A program made the translations under genes and the position numbers. Positions 33,245-42,433 of a stretch of DNA of 64,000 bases are shown piece by piece. The notes under the pieces were generated by a model, which did not search any database, was not told where the DNA came from, and worked only from the letters and a program-made list of their open reading frames with translations. The stretch is from Burkholderia sp. GAS332 (GTDB lineage Bacteria; Pseudomonadota; Gammaproteobacteria; Burkholderiales; Burkholderiaceae): assembly GCA_900142905.1 (NCBI GenBank), contig FSRV01000001.1, positions 682,001 to 746,000 on the forward strand, read 5' to 3'. Positions within the stretch are counted from its first letter, which is position 1. The number at the start of each line of letters is the position of its first letter.

Positions 33245-34333
33245 ATGACCGCTTCCAACGCCTCCCTCGATTCCATCGACTCCCTCGATTCCATCGACTC
33301 CGTTACGCTCGCCCGCCCGGACGACTGGCACCTGCACGTTCGCGACGGCGAGATGCTCGCTGCCGTGTTGCCGGACACCGCGCGCCAGTTCGGCCGCGCG
33401 ATCATCATGCCTAACCTGAAGCCGCCGGTCACCACGACCGCGATGGCGCAGGCGTACCGCGAGCGCATCGTCGCCGCGATCCCGGCTGGGGCGAAGTTCG
33501 AACCGCTGATGACGCTGTACCTGACCGACAACACGCCGCCCGACGAAATCCGCCGCGCGCGCGAAAGCGGCTTCGTGCATGGCGTGAAGCTGTACCCGGC
33601 GGGCGCGACGACCAACTCGGACGCGGGCGTCACGGACATCATGAAGTGCGCCAAAACGCTCGAAGTGATGCAGGAAACCGGCATGCCGCTGCTGGTGCAC
33701 GGCGAAGTGACCGATTCGTCGATCGACCTGTTCGACCGCGAGAAAGTGTTCATCGACCGCGTGATGACGCCGCTGCGCCGCGAGTTTCCGGCGCTGAAGG
33801 TGGTGTTCGAGCACATCACCACGAAGGATGCAGTCGACTACATCCGTGAAGCCGGCGTGGCGCCGGGGCTCTTGGGCGCCACGATTACCGCGCACCATCT
33901 GCTGTACAACCGTAACGCGATCTTCCAGGGCGGCATTCGCCCGCATTACTACTGCCTGCCGGTGTTGAAACGCGAGACGCATCGCGTGGCGCTGGTCGAG
34001 GCGGCGACCTCGGGCAATCCGCGCTTCTTCCTCGGCACCGATAGCGCGCCGCATCCGAAGGGCTTGAAGGAGCACGCCTGCGGCTGCGCGGGTTGCTACA
34101 CGGCGCTGCATGCGCTCGAGCTCTACACGGAAGCGTTCGACAAGGCCGGCGCACTAGACAAGCTCGAAGGCTTCGCCAGCTTCTTCGGTGCGGATTTCTA
34201 CGGTCTGCCGCGCAGCGAAGAGAAGGTCACGCTGCGTCGCGAAGAATGGACGCTGCCGGCTGAATTGCCGGTTGGCGACACGCCTGTTGTTCCACTGCGT
34301 GGCGGTGAGTCGATTGGTTGGCGCCTCGTCTGA
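33245..34333 (+). CDS. pyrC: Dihydroorotase
   Basis: PyrC (362 residues from this start) closes carbamoyl-aspartate to dihydroorotate in pyrimidine synthesis. The metal-binding HLH is [10 protein letters not shown] (His29, His31) and the carboxylated Lys is in HGVKLYPAG (Lys115); [17 protein letters not shown] is a type II dihydroorotase signature. The N-terminus before TLARPDD holds a tandem SLDSID duplication encoded by an 18-base repeat (33263-33298), so the exact start is less certain than the enzyme identity. Twelve bases separate it from the DUF3025 gene. Confidence 0.95.
   Translation: MTASNASLDSIDSLDSIDSVTLARPDDWHLHVRDGEMLAAVLPDTARQFGRAIIMPNLKPPVTTTAMAQAYRERIVAAIPAGAKFEPLMTLYLTDNTPPDEIRRARESGFVHGVKLYPAGATTNSDAGVTDIMKCAKTLEVMQETGMPLLVHGEVTDSSIDLFDREKVFIDRVMTPLRREFPALKVVFEHITTKDAVDYIREAGVAPGLLGATITAHHLLYNRNAIFQGGIRPHYYCLPVLKRETHRVALVEAATSGNPRFFLGTDSAPHPKGLKEHACGCAGCYTALHALELYTEAFDKAGALDKLEGFASFFGADFYGLPRSEEKVTLRREEWTLPAELPVGDTPVVPLRGGESIGWRLV
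33263..33298 (+). repeat. Two exact 18-base copies in the pyrC N-terminus
   Basis: The unit encoding SLDSID occurs twice without mismatch. It lengthens a hydrophilic segment that is outside the conserved enzyme core. Confidence 0.9.
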
Positions 34334-34344
34334 GGTTGCGTTAG

Positions 34345-35178
34345 ATGCAGGTGCAAGAGGCGGCGCGCGTGGGCTTCGGATTCGCCGATATCGACTGGTC
34401 CAGGCCGTGGTTCGCGCAGTTCGCGGCGCGCGGCGAACGCTGGCAGCAGGGCGCGCTGACGAGCTACGCGGCCTTGCTCGCGGAAATGAACGCCGACGCC
34501 GGCGAGATGCGGCAGGTCACGGGGCGCGGTCAGCGCCTCGCGTTCATTGCCCAGGACGATCTGCCGCCGGGCGCGGCTTACGAGGCGCACATCGCGTCGA
34601 CGGGCTGCGTGCCGACGCGGCACAACTTGCATGATTTCTTCAACGGGTCGATGTGGTTCGCGTTTCCGCGTATCAAGGCGGCGCTGAACGCGCGGCAGTC
34701 GGCGGCGATCGACGTGTTGGGTGTCGGCCCGACCCGCGGCGGCGTGCGCGACACGTTGACCTTGTTCGACGAGAACGCGTTGCTGTTCGCCTGTGCCGAC
34801 CCGGCGCTGAGCGCGGCATTGCGCGGGTTCGACTGGCAGACGCTGCTGGTGGCTCGCCGTGATGCCTGGGGGACGCGCTGCGAAGTGCGCTGCTTCGGTC
34901 ACGCGCTGCTGGAAAAGCTGATCGCGCCGTTCAAGGCCTGCACGGGCCATGCGTGGATCGTTGATGTGCCGTCTGAGTACTTCGGTTGGGGCGCCGCGGC
35001 ACGCGACGCATGGCTCGACGAGTCTGTCAGCACGGCACTCCTGAACACCGACGCATTGACGAGCCGCATGTTCGCACCGCTGCCCGTGCTGGGGATCCCC
35101 GGCTGGTGCGCCGAGAACGAATCGCCCGCGTTCTACGACGACACATCCGTCTTTCGTACAGGGCGACGTTCGCGCTAA
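34345..35178 (+). CDS. DUF3025 domain protein
   Basis: This 277-residue protein fits the DUF3025 family, found mainly in Beta- and Gammaproteobacteria. Conserved stretches are YEAHIASTGCVPTRHNLHDFFNGSMW (residues about 72-97) and TLFDENALLFAC. It has no signal peptide or membrane helix, so it is cytoplasmic. No biochemical function is known to me. It starts 12 bases after pyrC and so is likely co-transcribed; rnpB follows on the same strand 38 bases after its stop. Confidence 0.85.
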   Translation: MQVQEAARVGFGFADIDWSRPWFAQFAARGERWQQGALTSYAALLAEMNADAGEMRQVTGRGQRLAFIAQDDLPPGAAYEAHIASTGCVPTRHNLHDFFNGSMWFAFPRIKAALNARQSAAIDVLGVGPTRGGVRDTLTLFDENALLFACADPALSAALRGFDWQTLLVARRDAWGTRCEVRCFGHALLEKLIAPFKACTGHAWIVDVPSEYFGWGAAARDAWLDESVSTALLNTDALTSRMFAPLPVLGIPGWCAENESPAFYDDTSVFRTGRRSR

Positions 35179-35216
35179 AGCCGCACCCTATCCGGCACAG
35201 TGTTAAAATGCGCCCC

Positions 35217-35632
<416 letters not shown>

Positions 35633-35640
35633 ACTCAACA

Positions 35641-35677
35641 AAAAAATGCCGGCGTCCTGGTGGACGCCGGCATTTTT
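35641..35677 (+). terminator. Intrinsic terminator of rnpB
   Basis: AATGCCGGCGTCC and GGACGCCGGCATT form a 13-bp stem around TGGT, with an A run before and T run after. It can also serve the convergent osmC-like gene. Confidence 0.94.
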
Positions 35678-35732
35678 ATTTTGCCCCGCTGGATTGGTCA
35701 AATGCGCGGCAACTTGCGCCGACGCATCGCGC

Positions 35733-36155
35733 TCAACCCGCGACGATCTCGAACGAGTGTGTGAGCTCAGCGGTCTTCGCGATCATGATCGACGCCGAGC
35801 AGTATTTGTCGTGAGACAGATTGATCGCGCGTTCCACCGTGGCCGGGTTCAGGTTCTTGCCCGTCACGGTGAAGTGGAAGTGGATCTTGGTGAACACTTT
35901 CGGATCTTCGCTGGCGCGCTCGGCCTTCAGCGTCACTGAGCAGCCGGCGATTTCCTGGCGGCTTTTCTTCAGGATCATCACGACGTCGTACGCCGTGCAG
36001 CCGCCCGTGCCGAGCAGAACCATTTCCATCGGACGCGGCGCGAGATTGCGTCCGCCGCCTTCCGGCGCGCCGTCCATCGTGACCAGATGGCCGCTGCCCG
36101 TCTCGGCCGCAAATGCCATCCCGTCTTGCCCCATCCAGCTAACTTTGCATTCCAT
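35733..36155 (-). CDS. OsmC/Ohr family protein
   Basis: This 140-residue protein belongs to the OsmC superfamily, most like the YhfA group. The two family cysteines are present: Cys53 in LLGTGGCTAYDV and Cys119 in HDKYCSAS. Such pairs reduce organic hydroperoxides in Ohr/OsmC; YhfA-type members have no proven substrate. ATG at 36155 is chosen, with GGAG upstream, because upstream in-frame codons give no family sequence. Confidence 0.88.
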   Translation of the reverse strand: MECKVSWMGQDGMAFAAETGSGHLVTMDGAPEGGGRNLAPRPMEMVLLGTGGCTAYDVVMILKKSRQEIAGCSVTLKAERASEDPKVFTKIHFHFTVTGKNLNPATVERAINLSHDKYCSASIMIAKTAELTHSFEIVAG

Positions 36156-36411
36156 GCTCTGCTCCACCGCGCTGTGCTTATATCGAAAACGCATTGTAGC
36201 CCGGTGTTTGCGCGTCCGCCCGAAGGGACTTTCGCAGGAACTTATGCGCAATGACGGCTTGCGTGTTGCAGTGCGGCATGTTTCGCCGATTCGGGAATGC
36301 CCTGACGGGTTTAGGGGTTTTACTCTAGACGATGTCTGCTTAGGCAGTTGCTTAAAAATGCCTTTGTAATTGATTTAAAAGGAAATTCGCCGTCTTTTGC
36401 CCTGCAATCGG

Positions 36412-36432
36412 CAATCTCACATTATGAGATTG
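36412..36432. promoter_or_regulatory. Perfect 8-bp inverted repeat upstream of the small-RNA promoter
   Basis: CAATCTCA and TGAGATTG are separated by five bases (CATTA). The repeat ends 21 bases before the -35 box, about positions -77 to -57 relative to the predicted start, a usual place for an activator site. Confidence 0.45.
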
Positions 36433-36453
36433 AATTTCGCAATGCAAATGTTC

Positions 36454-36482
36454 TTGCGTCGCACAAGGTCGCCTCATATAAT
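36454..36482 (+). promoter_or_regulatory. Strong sigma-70 promoter of the small RNA
   Basis: TTGCGT (36454-36459), a 17-base spacer and a perfect TATAAT (36477-36482) point to transcription from about 36489. No coding sequence follows before the terminator. Confidence 0.8.
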
Positions 36483-36488
36483 CGGTCC

Positions 36489-36577
36489 ATCGGTTGCAGC
36501 AGTTCTGCAACCTCCGCTGTCTCCTCCACCTCCTCCTTTGGTGGATTAAACCCGAACCACTAGTTCGGGTTTTTTTT
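36489..36577 (+). ncRNA. Small RNA with an anti-Shine-Dalgarno loop (candidate)
   Basis: The predicted RNA of about 89 nt has three hairpins. The first is GGTTGCAG/CTGCAACC with a 5-base loop (36492-36512). The second is TCCACC/GGTGGA (36525-36545) with the 9-base loop TCCTCCTTT, which contains the CCTCCTTT found at the 3' end of 16S rRNA. The third is the terminator. The exposed loop could pair with Shine-Dalgarno sequences of many mRNAs. From memory, a group of toxic or growth-inhibiting small RNAs with such loops is known in Betaproteobacteria; I could not check whether this belongs to it. Promoter, structure and terminator are seen; function is inferred. Confidence 0.75.
36548..36577 (+). 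terminator. Intrinsic terminator of the small RNA
   Basis: AAACCCGAAC pairs with GTTCGGGTTT around a 5-base loop, followed by a T run of eight. Confidence 0.93.
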
Positions 36578-36685
36578 CGCCCGTGCATTGCTGTCGCCGA
36601 TGCCGTTCGGCGGACCACGAGGAAGGTCACAGGGCGCTATCCGGCCATCGCCGCGCACGACTTCTTGCCCCAAATCCCACAAGTT

Positions 36686-36715
36686 TTGACTCGGTGTAGC
36701 AAATTCCTTTATAAT
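36686..36715 (+). promoter_or_regulatory. Promoter of rplM-rpsI
   Basis: TTGACT at 36686-36691 and TATAAT at 36710-36715 are 18 bases apart. The transcript would start near 36722, leaving a leader of about 115 bases before rplM, long enough for a ribosomal-protein control element. Confidence 0.75.
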
Positions 36716-36836
36716 TCAGGGCTTTTCCGCATCCGCGCCCGCGGAGGAAGAACCAGGGAGAGCCTGCACGCGCCTCGATGCGCACACTACAAGCAGGAAA
36801 AAAACCATTGGGCGCAGCAATTTTTTTGGATCGATC

Positions 36837-37265
36837 ATGAAGACGTTTTCCGCAAAAGCCCATGAGGTTACGCGTGAATGGTACGTGATTGACGCGACGG
36901 ATAAGGTTCTCGGGCGTGTCGCCAGCGAAGTGGCACACCGTCTTCGCGGCAAGCACAAGCCTGAATTCACTCCGCACGTCGACACCGGTGATTTCATCAT
37001 CGTTATCAACGCGGGCAAGCTCCGTGTCACGGGCAACAAGGCTACGGACAAGAAGTACTACCGTCACTCGGGTTACCCGGGCGGTATCTATGAAACGACG
37101 TTCGGCAAGATGCAAGAACGCTTCCCGGGCCGTGCGCTCGAGAAAGCGGTCAAGGGCATGCTGCCGAAGGGCCCGCTCGGCTACGCGATGATCAAGAAGC
37201 TGAAGGTCTACGCTGAAGCAACGCATCCGCATTCGGCACAACAGCCGAAAGCGCTCGAGATCTAA
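36837..37265 (+). CDS. rplM: 50S ribosomal protein L13
   Basis: L13 (142 residues) is an early assembly protein of the large subunit. The sequence starts [20 protein letters not shown] and contains [18 protein letters not shown], the HSGYPGG segment and the MLPKGPLG motif, all standard. Its ribosome-binding site is weak, consistent with control through the leader. rpsI follows after 11 bases. Confidence 0.98.
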   Translation: MKTFSAKAHEVTREWYVIDATDKVLGRVASEVAHRLRGKHKPEFTPHVDTGDFIIVINAGKLRVTGNKATDKKYYRHSGYPGGIYETTFGKMQERFPGRALEKAVKGMLPKGPLGYAMIKKLKVYAEATHPHSAQQPKALEI

Positions 37266-37276
37266 GGGGAGCCCAC

Positions 37277-37669
37277 ATGATCGGTAACTGGAATTACGGC
37301 ACGGGCCGCCGCAAGAGCGCCGTCGCACGCGTCTTTATCAAGGCTGGCAAGGGCGAGATCATTGTAAACGGCAAGCCTATCGCCGATTACTTCTCGCGCG
37401 AAACGTCGCTGATGATCGTGCGTCAGCCGCTGGAACTCACGAACCACGGCGTCACGTTCGACATCAAAGTCAACGTGAACGGTGGCGGTGAAACGGGTCA
37501 AGCCGGTGCGGTTCGCCACGGCATCACCCGCGCGCTGATGGACTACGACGCAACGCTGAAGCCGGAACTGTCGAAGGCTGGCTTCGTGACGCGTGATGCT
37601 CGTGAAGTCGAACGTAAGAAGGTTGGCTTCCACAAGGCACGTCGCCGGAAGCAATTCTCGAAGCGTTAA
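37277..37669 (+). CDS. rpsI: 30S ribosomal protein S9
   Basis: S9 (130 residues) sits near the P-site tRNA; its C-terminal tail [11 protein letters not shown] ends in the expected basic Lys-Arg. [13 protein letters not shown] at the N-terminus and [15 protein letters not shown] in the middle are universal S9 features. AAGGGGAG precedes the ATG. It forms the conserved rplM-rpsI operon. Confidence 0.98.
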   Translation: MIGNWNYGTGRRKSAVARVFIKAGKGEIIVNGKPIADYFSRETSLMIVRQPLELTNHGVTFDIKVNVNGGGETGQAGAVRHGITRALMDYDATLKPELSKAGFVTRDAREVERKKVGFHKARRRKQFSKR

Positions 37670-37709
37670 TCGCTTCGTGTGCGATCCGGCTTTCGGGCTG
37701 GAGCGCTGC

Positions 37710-37746
37710 AAAAGCCGCCAACGCTTTCGCGAAGGCGGCTTTTTTT
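37710..37746 (+). terminator. Terminator after rpsI
   Basis: AAAAGCCGCC pairs with GGCGGCTTTT across a 14-base loop, followed by a T run. Confidence 0.88.
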
Positions 37747-37938
37747 ATGGTTTTTCGCGTTGGGTTGGCGACAACGGTTTTCTCGTTTCAGCACTGGCTC
37801 GGTCCGCTCAGGCAGGCTGACGGCGGCTGGCGCGGCCATCGATAGTGTTTCCTGGAAGAACCCATTGATTTTGTGGGCTTCAGCACGATATTGAGATCAG
37901 CCCTACAATAGCGGTTAGATGCTTTTTGGAGAGTTCGA

Positions 37939-38304
37939 ATGAACGCAGTCACCGATACACCCGTGACCGAGATGCCCGCCCCCTTCGTTTTTACCGACGC
38001 AGCGGCTGACAAGGTCAAGCAACTGATCGAAGAAGAAGGCAATGCGGACCTCAAACTGCGCGTTTTCGTGCAGGGCGGCGGCTGCTCGGGCTTTCAGTAC
38101 GGTTTTACGTTCGACGAAGCCGTCAATGAAGACGACACCGTCATGAACAAGAGCGGCGTCCAGCTGCTGATCGATTCGATGAGCTACCAGTATCTGGTCG
38201 GCGCTGAGATCGACTATAAGGACGACATCAACGGCGCGCAGTTCGTCATCAAGAACCCGAATGCTACGACCACCTGTGGTTGCGGCTCGTCGTTCTCGGT
38301 CTGA
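37939..38304 (+). CDS. erpA: Iron-sulfur cluster insertion protein ErpA
   Basis: ErpA (121 residues) is an A-type carrier that delivers Fe-S clusters to apo-proteins. The three ligand cysteines are Cys49 in [12 protein letters not shown] and Cys113/Cys115 in TTCGCGSSF. The N-terminus has a short variable extension before [20 protein letters not shown] precedes the ATG. It is a single-gene unit closed by a terminator. ErpA is preferred to IscA because of the [13 protein letters not shown] region (here [19 protein letters not shown]) and the lack of isc genes nearby. Confidence 0.94.
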
Positions 38305-38336
38305 TGGCCGGCCGGTCAGGCGACAGGTTGTAAAAG

Positions 38337-38361
38337 AAAACGGGGCTTCGGCCCCGTTTTT
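38337..38361. terminator. Bidirectional terminator between erpA and anmK
   Basis: CGGGGC and GCCCCG around a TTCG tetraloop, flanked by A and T runs. Confidence 0.92.
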
Positions 38362-38392
38362 CATTGCATGAGCCAAACACCTGGCTCTCAGA

Positions 38393-39523
38393 TTAGCGCG
38401 GGTAGATCGCCCCCAGCACGCGCTCCGCAGCGGCGCCCGTGACCGCCGGCAAATTGCCCGGCAAGCGCGCCACGCAGCGCATCGCCAGCCATGCGAACGC
38501 TAGCGGCTCGACCTGGCTCGGCGGTACGCCGAGCGCGTCGGTTGTCATCACGGGCACGCCGCTTACGCCGCTGTCCTCCAGCGCCTGTTGCAGAACTTTC
38601 ATAAGCTCTGGATTGCGCGCACCGCCGCCACATACATAGACCGCCTTGGCGTCCGATGCATGCCGTTCGATTTCGCGAGCAACCGTTACCGCGGTCAGCG
38701 CGACCAGTGTGGCTTGCACGTCGGCGGGGGCGAGCGCGGCGAACGGTTGGAGCTTTGCATCCAGCCATTGCGCGTTGAACAAGTCGCGGCCGGTGCTTTT
38801 CGGCGGTTGCTGCGTGAAAAAGGGTTCGTCGAGCAGCGCGTTCAGCAACGTGCGATCGACCTGTCCGCTCGCGGCGAAATGGCCGTTTTCGTCGAAAGGC
38901 TTGCCGAGATGGCGTTGCGCCCATTCGTCGAGTAGCGCGTTCGCCGGCCCGCAGTCGAAGCCGCGCACGCCGCCGGTCGCGTTCAGGATGGTGATATTGC
39001 TGATGCCGCCTAGATTGCAGACCACCCGCGTTTCGTCTTTCGCGCCGAACACCGTGGCGTGAAACGCCGGCACGAGCGGCGCGCCCTGGCCGCCGGCCGC
39101 GACGTCGCGGCTGCGGAAATCGGCGACGACGTCGATGCTCATCATTTCCGCGAGCAGTGCGGGGTTGTTGATCTGCCGCGTGTAACCCTTTTCCGGCCGA
39201 TGCCGCACCGTCTGGCCGTGGACGCCGATTGCACGGACTTCCGAGGCGGGCACGCGGCTGCCTTGCAGCAATTCGTGGCAGCACACGGTGTAGCGCGTGG
39301 CGAGCGCATTCGCGGCCAGCGCTTCGCGTTCGATCTCGTTGTCCCCCGGCTGTTGAAGCGCGAACAGCGCCTCGCGCAAGCCCGCCGAAAAGCCGACAAA
39401 CGCCTCGGCCAGCACCACTGGCGGCTTGCCTTGGGCAAACCTGACGGCGATACCGTCCACGCCGTCCATGCTCGTGCCGGACATCAATCCAAAGTAGACG
39501 CCGTCTGCGGGGTCTTGCGCCAC
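38393..39523 (-). CDS. anmK: Anhydro-N-acetylmuramic acid kinase
   Basis: AnmK (376 residues) converts 1,6-anhydro-N-acetylmuramate to N-acetylmuramate 6-phosphate in peptidoglycan recycling. It is an ASKHA-fold kinase: the opening [17 protein letters not shown] is diagnostic, followed by [48 protein letters not shown] and [12 protein letters not shown]. It is divergent from tyrS with about 200 bases between, a neighbour pair common in Burkholderiaceae. Confidence 0.96.
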   Translation of the reverse strand: MAQDPADGVYFGLMSGTSMDGVDGIAVRFAQGKPPVVLAEAFVGFSAGLREALFALQQPGDNEIEREALAANALATRYTVCCHELLQGSRVPASEVRAIGVHGQTVRHRPEKGYTRQINNPALLAEMMSIDVVADFRSRDVAAGGQGAPLVPAFHATVFGAKDETRVVCNLGGISNITILNATGGVRGFDCGPANALLDEWAQRHLGKPFDENGHFAASGQVDRTLLNALLDEPFFTQQPPKSTGRDLFNAQWLDAKLQPFAALAPADVQATLVALTAVTVAREIERHASDAKAVYVCGGGARNPELMKVLQQALEDSGVSGVPVMTTDALGVPPSQVEPLAFAWLAMRCVARLPGNLPAVTGAAAERVLGAIYPR

Positions 39524-39729
39524 GTTGCTGCTCCTCTCGATGATTCGTTGCGATCTGTTTTAGCAGATTATCGGTGCAAGCGCGGCCGAATATAAAGCTC
39601 CACGAAGCCAATGGCGCGGCCCGGCGCGCCGAAATCGTGCACAAGCAAGGCGTGGGTGGCCGAGTCAGTGGGCGCGGCGGCGCGCATCTATGGGACAATC
39701 TCCTTTTTTCGCGACTTCACGTTTCCAGC

Positions 39730-40974
39730 ATGAGCACCGAGTCCACTAAGCCCAGCCCCGCCTTCCCGATCACTGACGAAGTCCGTCACGCACTCGCCGT
39801 CACTAAACGCGGCGTCGACGAACTGCTGATCGAAGAAGAATTCGCACAGAAGCTCGCGAAGAGCGCGGCCACCGGCGTGCCCCTGCGCATCAAGCTCGGC
39901 CTCGATCCGACCGCGCCTGACATCCACATCGGCCACACGGTCGTGCTGAACAAGATGCGCCAGTTGCAGGACCTCGGTCACACGGTGATTTTCCTGATCG
40001 GCGACTTCACGTCGCTGATTGGCGATCCGTCGGGCCGCAACGCCACGCGCCCGCCGCTCACGCGCGAACAGATCGAATCGAACGCGAAAACGTACTTCGA
40101 ACAGGCCGCCCTCGTGCTCGACCGCGACAAGACCGAAATCCGCTACAACAGCGAATGGTCGATGCCGCTCGGCGCCGACGGCATGATCAAGCTCGCATCG
40201 CGCTACACGGTGGCGCGGATTCTCGAGCGCGAAGATTTCACCAAGCGTTTCCAGGGCGGCGTGCCGATCTCGATCCACGAATTCCTGTACCCGCTGATGC
40301 AAGGCTACGACTCGGTCGCGCTGAATGCCGACCTCGAGCTCGGCGGCACGGACCAGAAGTTCAACCTGCTGGTGGGCCGTGAATTGCAGAAGCAGTATGG
40401 TCAGGAGCAGCAGTGCATCTTGACCATGCCGCTGCTCGAAGGCCTGGACGGCGTCGAGAAGATGTCGAAGTCGAAGAACAACTACATCGGCATCAGCGAA
40501 AAGCCGACGGACATGTTCGGCAAGCTGATGAGCATTTCCGATGTGCTGATGTGGCGTTATTTCGAATTGCTCTCGTTCCGTCCGATGGACGAGATCGCCG
40601 GCTTCAAGAAAGAGATCGAAGCGGGTCGCAATCCGCGCGATTTCAAGGTGATGCTCGGTCAGGAAATCGTCGCACGTTTCCACTCGCAAGCCGATGCCGA
40701 GCGCGCGCTCGAAGACTTCAATCATCGCGCGAAGGGTGGCGTGCCGGACGATATTCCGGCGGTGACGCTCGCGGGCGCACCGCTCGCGATCGGCCAGCTG
40801 CTCAAGCAGGCCAACCTCGTGCCGTCGACCAGCGAGGCGCTGCGCAACATCGAGCAGGGCGGCGTGAAGATCGATGGCGCGACCGTGTCAGACAAGGGTT
40901 TGAAGGTCGAAGCCGGCGAGTACGTCGTGCAGGTCGGCAAGCGTCGTTTTGCCCGCGTCACGCTGACGGCTTGA
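39730..40974 (+). CDS. tyrS: Tyrosyl-tRNA synthetase
   Basis: TyrS (414 residues) charges tRNA-Tyr. HIGH is at residues 66-69 (PDIHIGHT) and KMSKS at 244-248 (KMSKSKNN), the spacing of the TyrZ-like subgroup. A C-terminal S4 RNA-binding domain covers about 345-410 ([19 protein letters not shown]). The ATG at 39730 is chosen; the open frame extends upstream without family sequence. dtd follows after 61 bases, a frequent neighbour since Dtd removes D-Tyr from tRNA. Confidence 0.96.
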   Translation: MSTESTKPSPAFPITDEVRHALAVTKRGVDELLIEEEFAQKLAKSAATGVPLRIKLGLDPTAPDIHIGHTVVLNKMRQLQDLGHTVIFLIGDFTSLIGDPSGRNATRPPLTREQIESNAKTYFEQAALVLDRDKTEIRYNSEWSMPLGADGMIKLASRYTVARILEREDFTKRFQGGVPISIHEFLYPLMQGYDSVALNADLELGGTDQKFNLLVGRELQKQYGQEQQCILTMPLLEGLDGVEKMSKSKNNYIGISEKPTDMFGKLMSISDVLMWRYFELLSFRPMDEIAGFKKEIEAGRNPRDFKVMLGQEIVARFHSQADAERALEDFNHRAKGGVPDDIPAVTLAGAPLAIGQLLKQANLVPSTSEALRNIEQGGVKIDGATVSDKGLKVEAGEYVVQVGKRRFARVTLTA

Positions 40975-41035
40975 TGGCGTGTTGGCCCAGCGATAACGCG
41001 ATGATGATTCGAGCGTTGCATTCGGAGTCGAGCCG

Positions 41036-41494
41036 ATGATCGCGCTGATCCAGCGCGTGCGGCGCGCGGAAGTGCACGTGGGCGACCGCGTGACCGGCGC
41101 GATCGAGGCGGGCCTGCTCGCGCTCGTCTGCGCCGAACGTGGCGACACGGAAGGCGCAGCTGACCGACTGCTCGCCAAGGTGCTCGGCTACCGCGTCTTC
41201 AGCGATGCGGCCGGCAAGATGAATCTCTCCGTGCAGAATCTCGACGGTGCCGGGCGCGCGGGCGGCTTGCTGCTCGTTTCTCAGTTCACATTGGCGGCTG
41301 ACACCAACAGCGGCCTGCGCCCGAGCTTTACGCCCGCCGCACCGCCCGATGAAGGTAAGCGGCTATTCGATTACTTCGTCTCGGCAGCGCGCGCCAAGCA
41401 CTCGATCGTCGAGACGGGCGAGTTCGGCGCAGATATGCAGGTGTCGCTCGTCAATGACGGGCCGGTCACGTTCTGGTTGCAGACCAACGCTTGA
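41036..41494 (+). CDS. dtd: D-aminoacyl-tRNA deacylase
   Basis: Dtd (152 residues) hydrolyses D-aminoacyl-tRNA and so proofreads chirality, including the D-tyrosyl-tRNA that TyrS can make. The two active-site motifs are [10 protein letters not shown] with [12 protein letters not shown] nearby, and the C-terminal NDGPVTFWL (the Gly-Pro-containing motif that gates the pocket). The start [15 protein letters not shown] matches the family exactly. An octamer repeat begins 35 bases after its stop. Confidence 0.96.
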   Translation: MIALIQRVRRAEVHVGDRVTGAIEAGLLALVCAERGDTEGAADRLLAKVLGYRVFSDAAGKMNLSVQNLDGAGRAGGLLLVSQFTLAADTNSGLRPSFTPAAPPDEGKRLFDYFVSAARAKHSIVETGEFGADMQVSLVNDGPVTFWLQTNA

Positions 41495-41528
41495 GTCTCA
41501 ACTGCCGCCGCATGGCATATGCTGCGGC

Positions 41529-41616
41529 ACGCCTCCACGCCTCCACGCCTCCACGCCTCCACGCCTCCACGCCTCCACGCCTCCACGCCTCCACGCCTCC
41601 ACGCCTCCACGCCTCC
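41529..41616 (+). repeat. Octamer tandem repeat, 11 copies
   Basis: The unit ACGCCTCC repeats 11 times without mismatch over 88 bases. It lies between dtd and the phosphatase gene, ending 61 bases before the latter's ATG. Such arrays change copy number by slippage. Because the unit is not a multiple of three it would also shift frame if translated, but no gene crosses it. Confidence 0.98.
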
Positions 41617-41677
41617 AGCCGCTTTTTGCGACAATAGCGGCTCGGCATAACTGGCTACTGGTGCCCACTCTGATCCT

Positions 41678-42358
41678 ATGACCACGCAGATTCTGTTCAT
41701 CCGCCACGGCGAGACCGACTGGAACCGCATCAAGCGCATTCAAGGTCACATCGACATTCCGCTCGCGACGACCGGCCTCGCGCAGGCGCAACGCCTTGCA
41801 CGCCGCATCGCGAATGAGGCGAAGGAGGGCGTGCGGCTCGACGCGATCTATTCAAGCGATCTGCAACGCGCGCAGCAAACCGCGCAGCCGATCGCCGACG
41901 CGCTCGGCCTGCCGTTGCAATTGCGCGAAGGTTTGCGCGAACGTTCATACGGCGCGTTCCAAGGGCATGACAGCGATGAGATCGCCGTTCGTTTCCCCGA
42001 TGAATACGCGCACTGGCAAACCCGCGACCCGGGTTTCGCGCCGCCTGAAGGTGAATCGCAACGTATGCTTTACCATCGCGTACTGCATGCGATCGAGCCG
42101 ATCGTCGCCGCGCATCCAGGCGGACGGATCGCCTGTGTCGCGCACGGCGGCGTGCTCGACTGTGTGCGCCGGTTCGCGTGCGGCTTGTCACTCGATGCGC
42201 CGCGTGATTACGCGTTGCTGAACACGAGTGTCAACGTGGTGGATTACGCCGACGACGCCAGCAAGGCGACGATCGTTTCGTGGGCGGACGTGTCGCATCT
42301 CGATGCGCCGAGCGATGACGATAGCTTTAAGAAGCGGGTGCCGGAACCGGGGCGTTGA
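41678..42358 (+). CDS. Histidine phosphatase family protein (GpmB/CobC-like)
   Basis: This 226-residue protein has the histidine-phosphatase signature FIRHGETDWN (residues 7-16, catalytic His9) and the second active-site His in CVAHGGVLDCV; IYSSDLQRAQQTAQPI and LRERSYGAFQGHDSDEI complete the pattern. Related proteins are annotated as phosphoglycerate mutase GpmB or CobC; sequence does not fix the substrate, though a general phosphatase is more likely than a true mutase. The start lies just downstream of the octamer array. Confidence 0.88.
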   Translation: MTTQILFIRHGETDWNRIKRIQGHIDIPLATTGLAQAQRLARRIANEAKEGVRLDAIYSSDLQRAQQTAQPIADALGLPLQLREGLRERSYGAFQGHDSDEIAVRFPDEYAHWQTRDPGFAPPEGESQRMLYHRVLHAIEPIVAAHPGGRIACVAHGGVLDCVRRFACGLSLDAPRDYALLNTSVNVVDYADDASKATIVSWADVSHLDAPSDDDSFKKRVPEPGR

Positions 42359-42433
42359 TCGGCGCGGCGTTATTTCGCTTGGGGCTATCCTGCGGCAGGA
42401 CGATTTCGCAGCGATCTCTCTCGCAGACGCGGA

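Larger units (their letters stand above)
36156..36836. other. Long intergenic region between the OsmC-type gene and rplM
   Basis: The 681 bases hold no protein gene. They contain the OsmC-type gene's promoter side, an AT-rich segment with an inverted repeat (36412-36432), a complete small-RNA unit (promoter 36454-36482, RNA 36489-36577), and the promoter and 5' leader of rplM (36686-36836). Confidence 0.8.

Noticed and set aside
36494..36865. A 123-codon open frame across the small RNA and the rplM start
   Set aside because: It crosses a strong terminator and a promoter and overlaps rplM, and has no family features.
41529..41616. Possible CRISPR array
   Set aside because: Units are contiguous octamers with no spacers.
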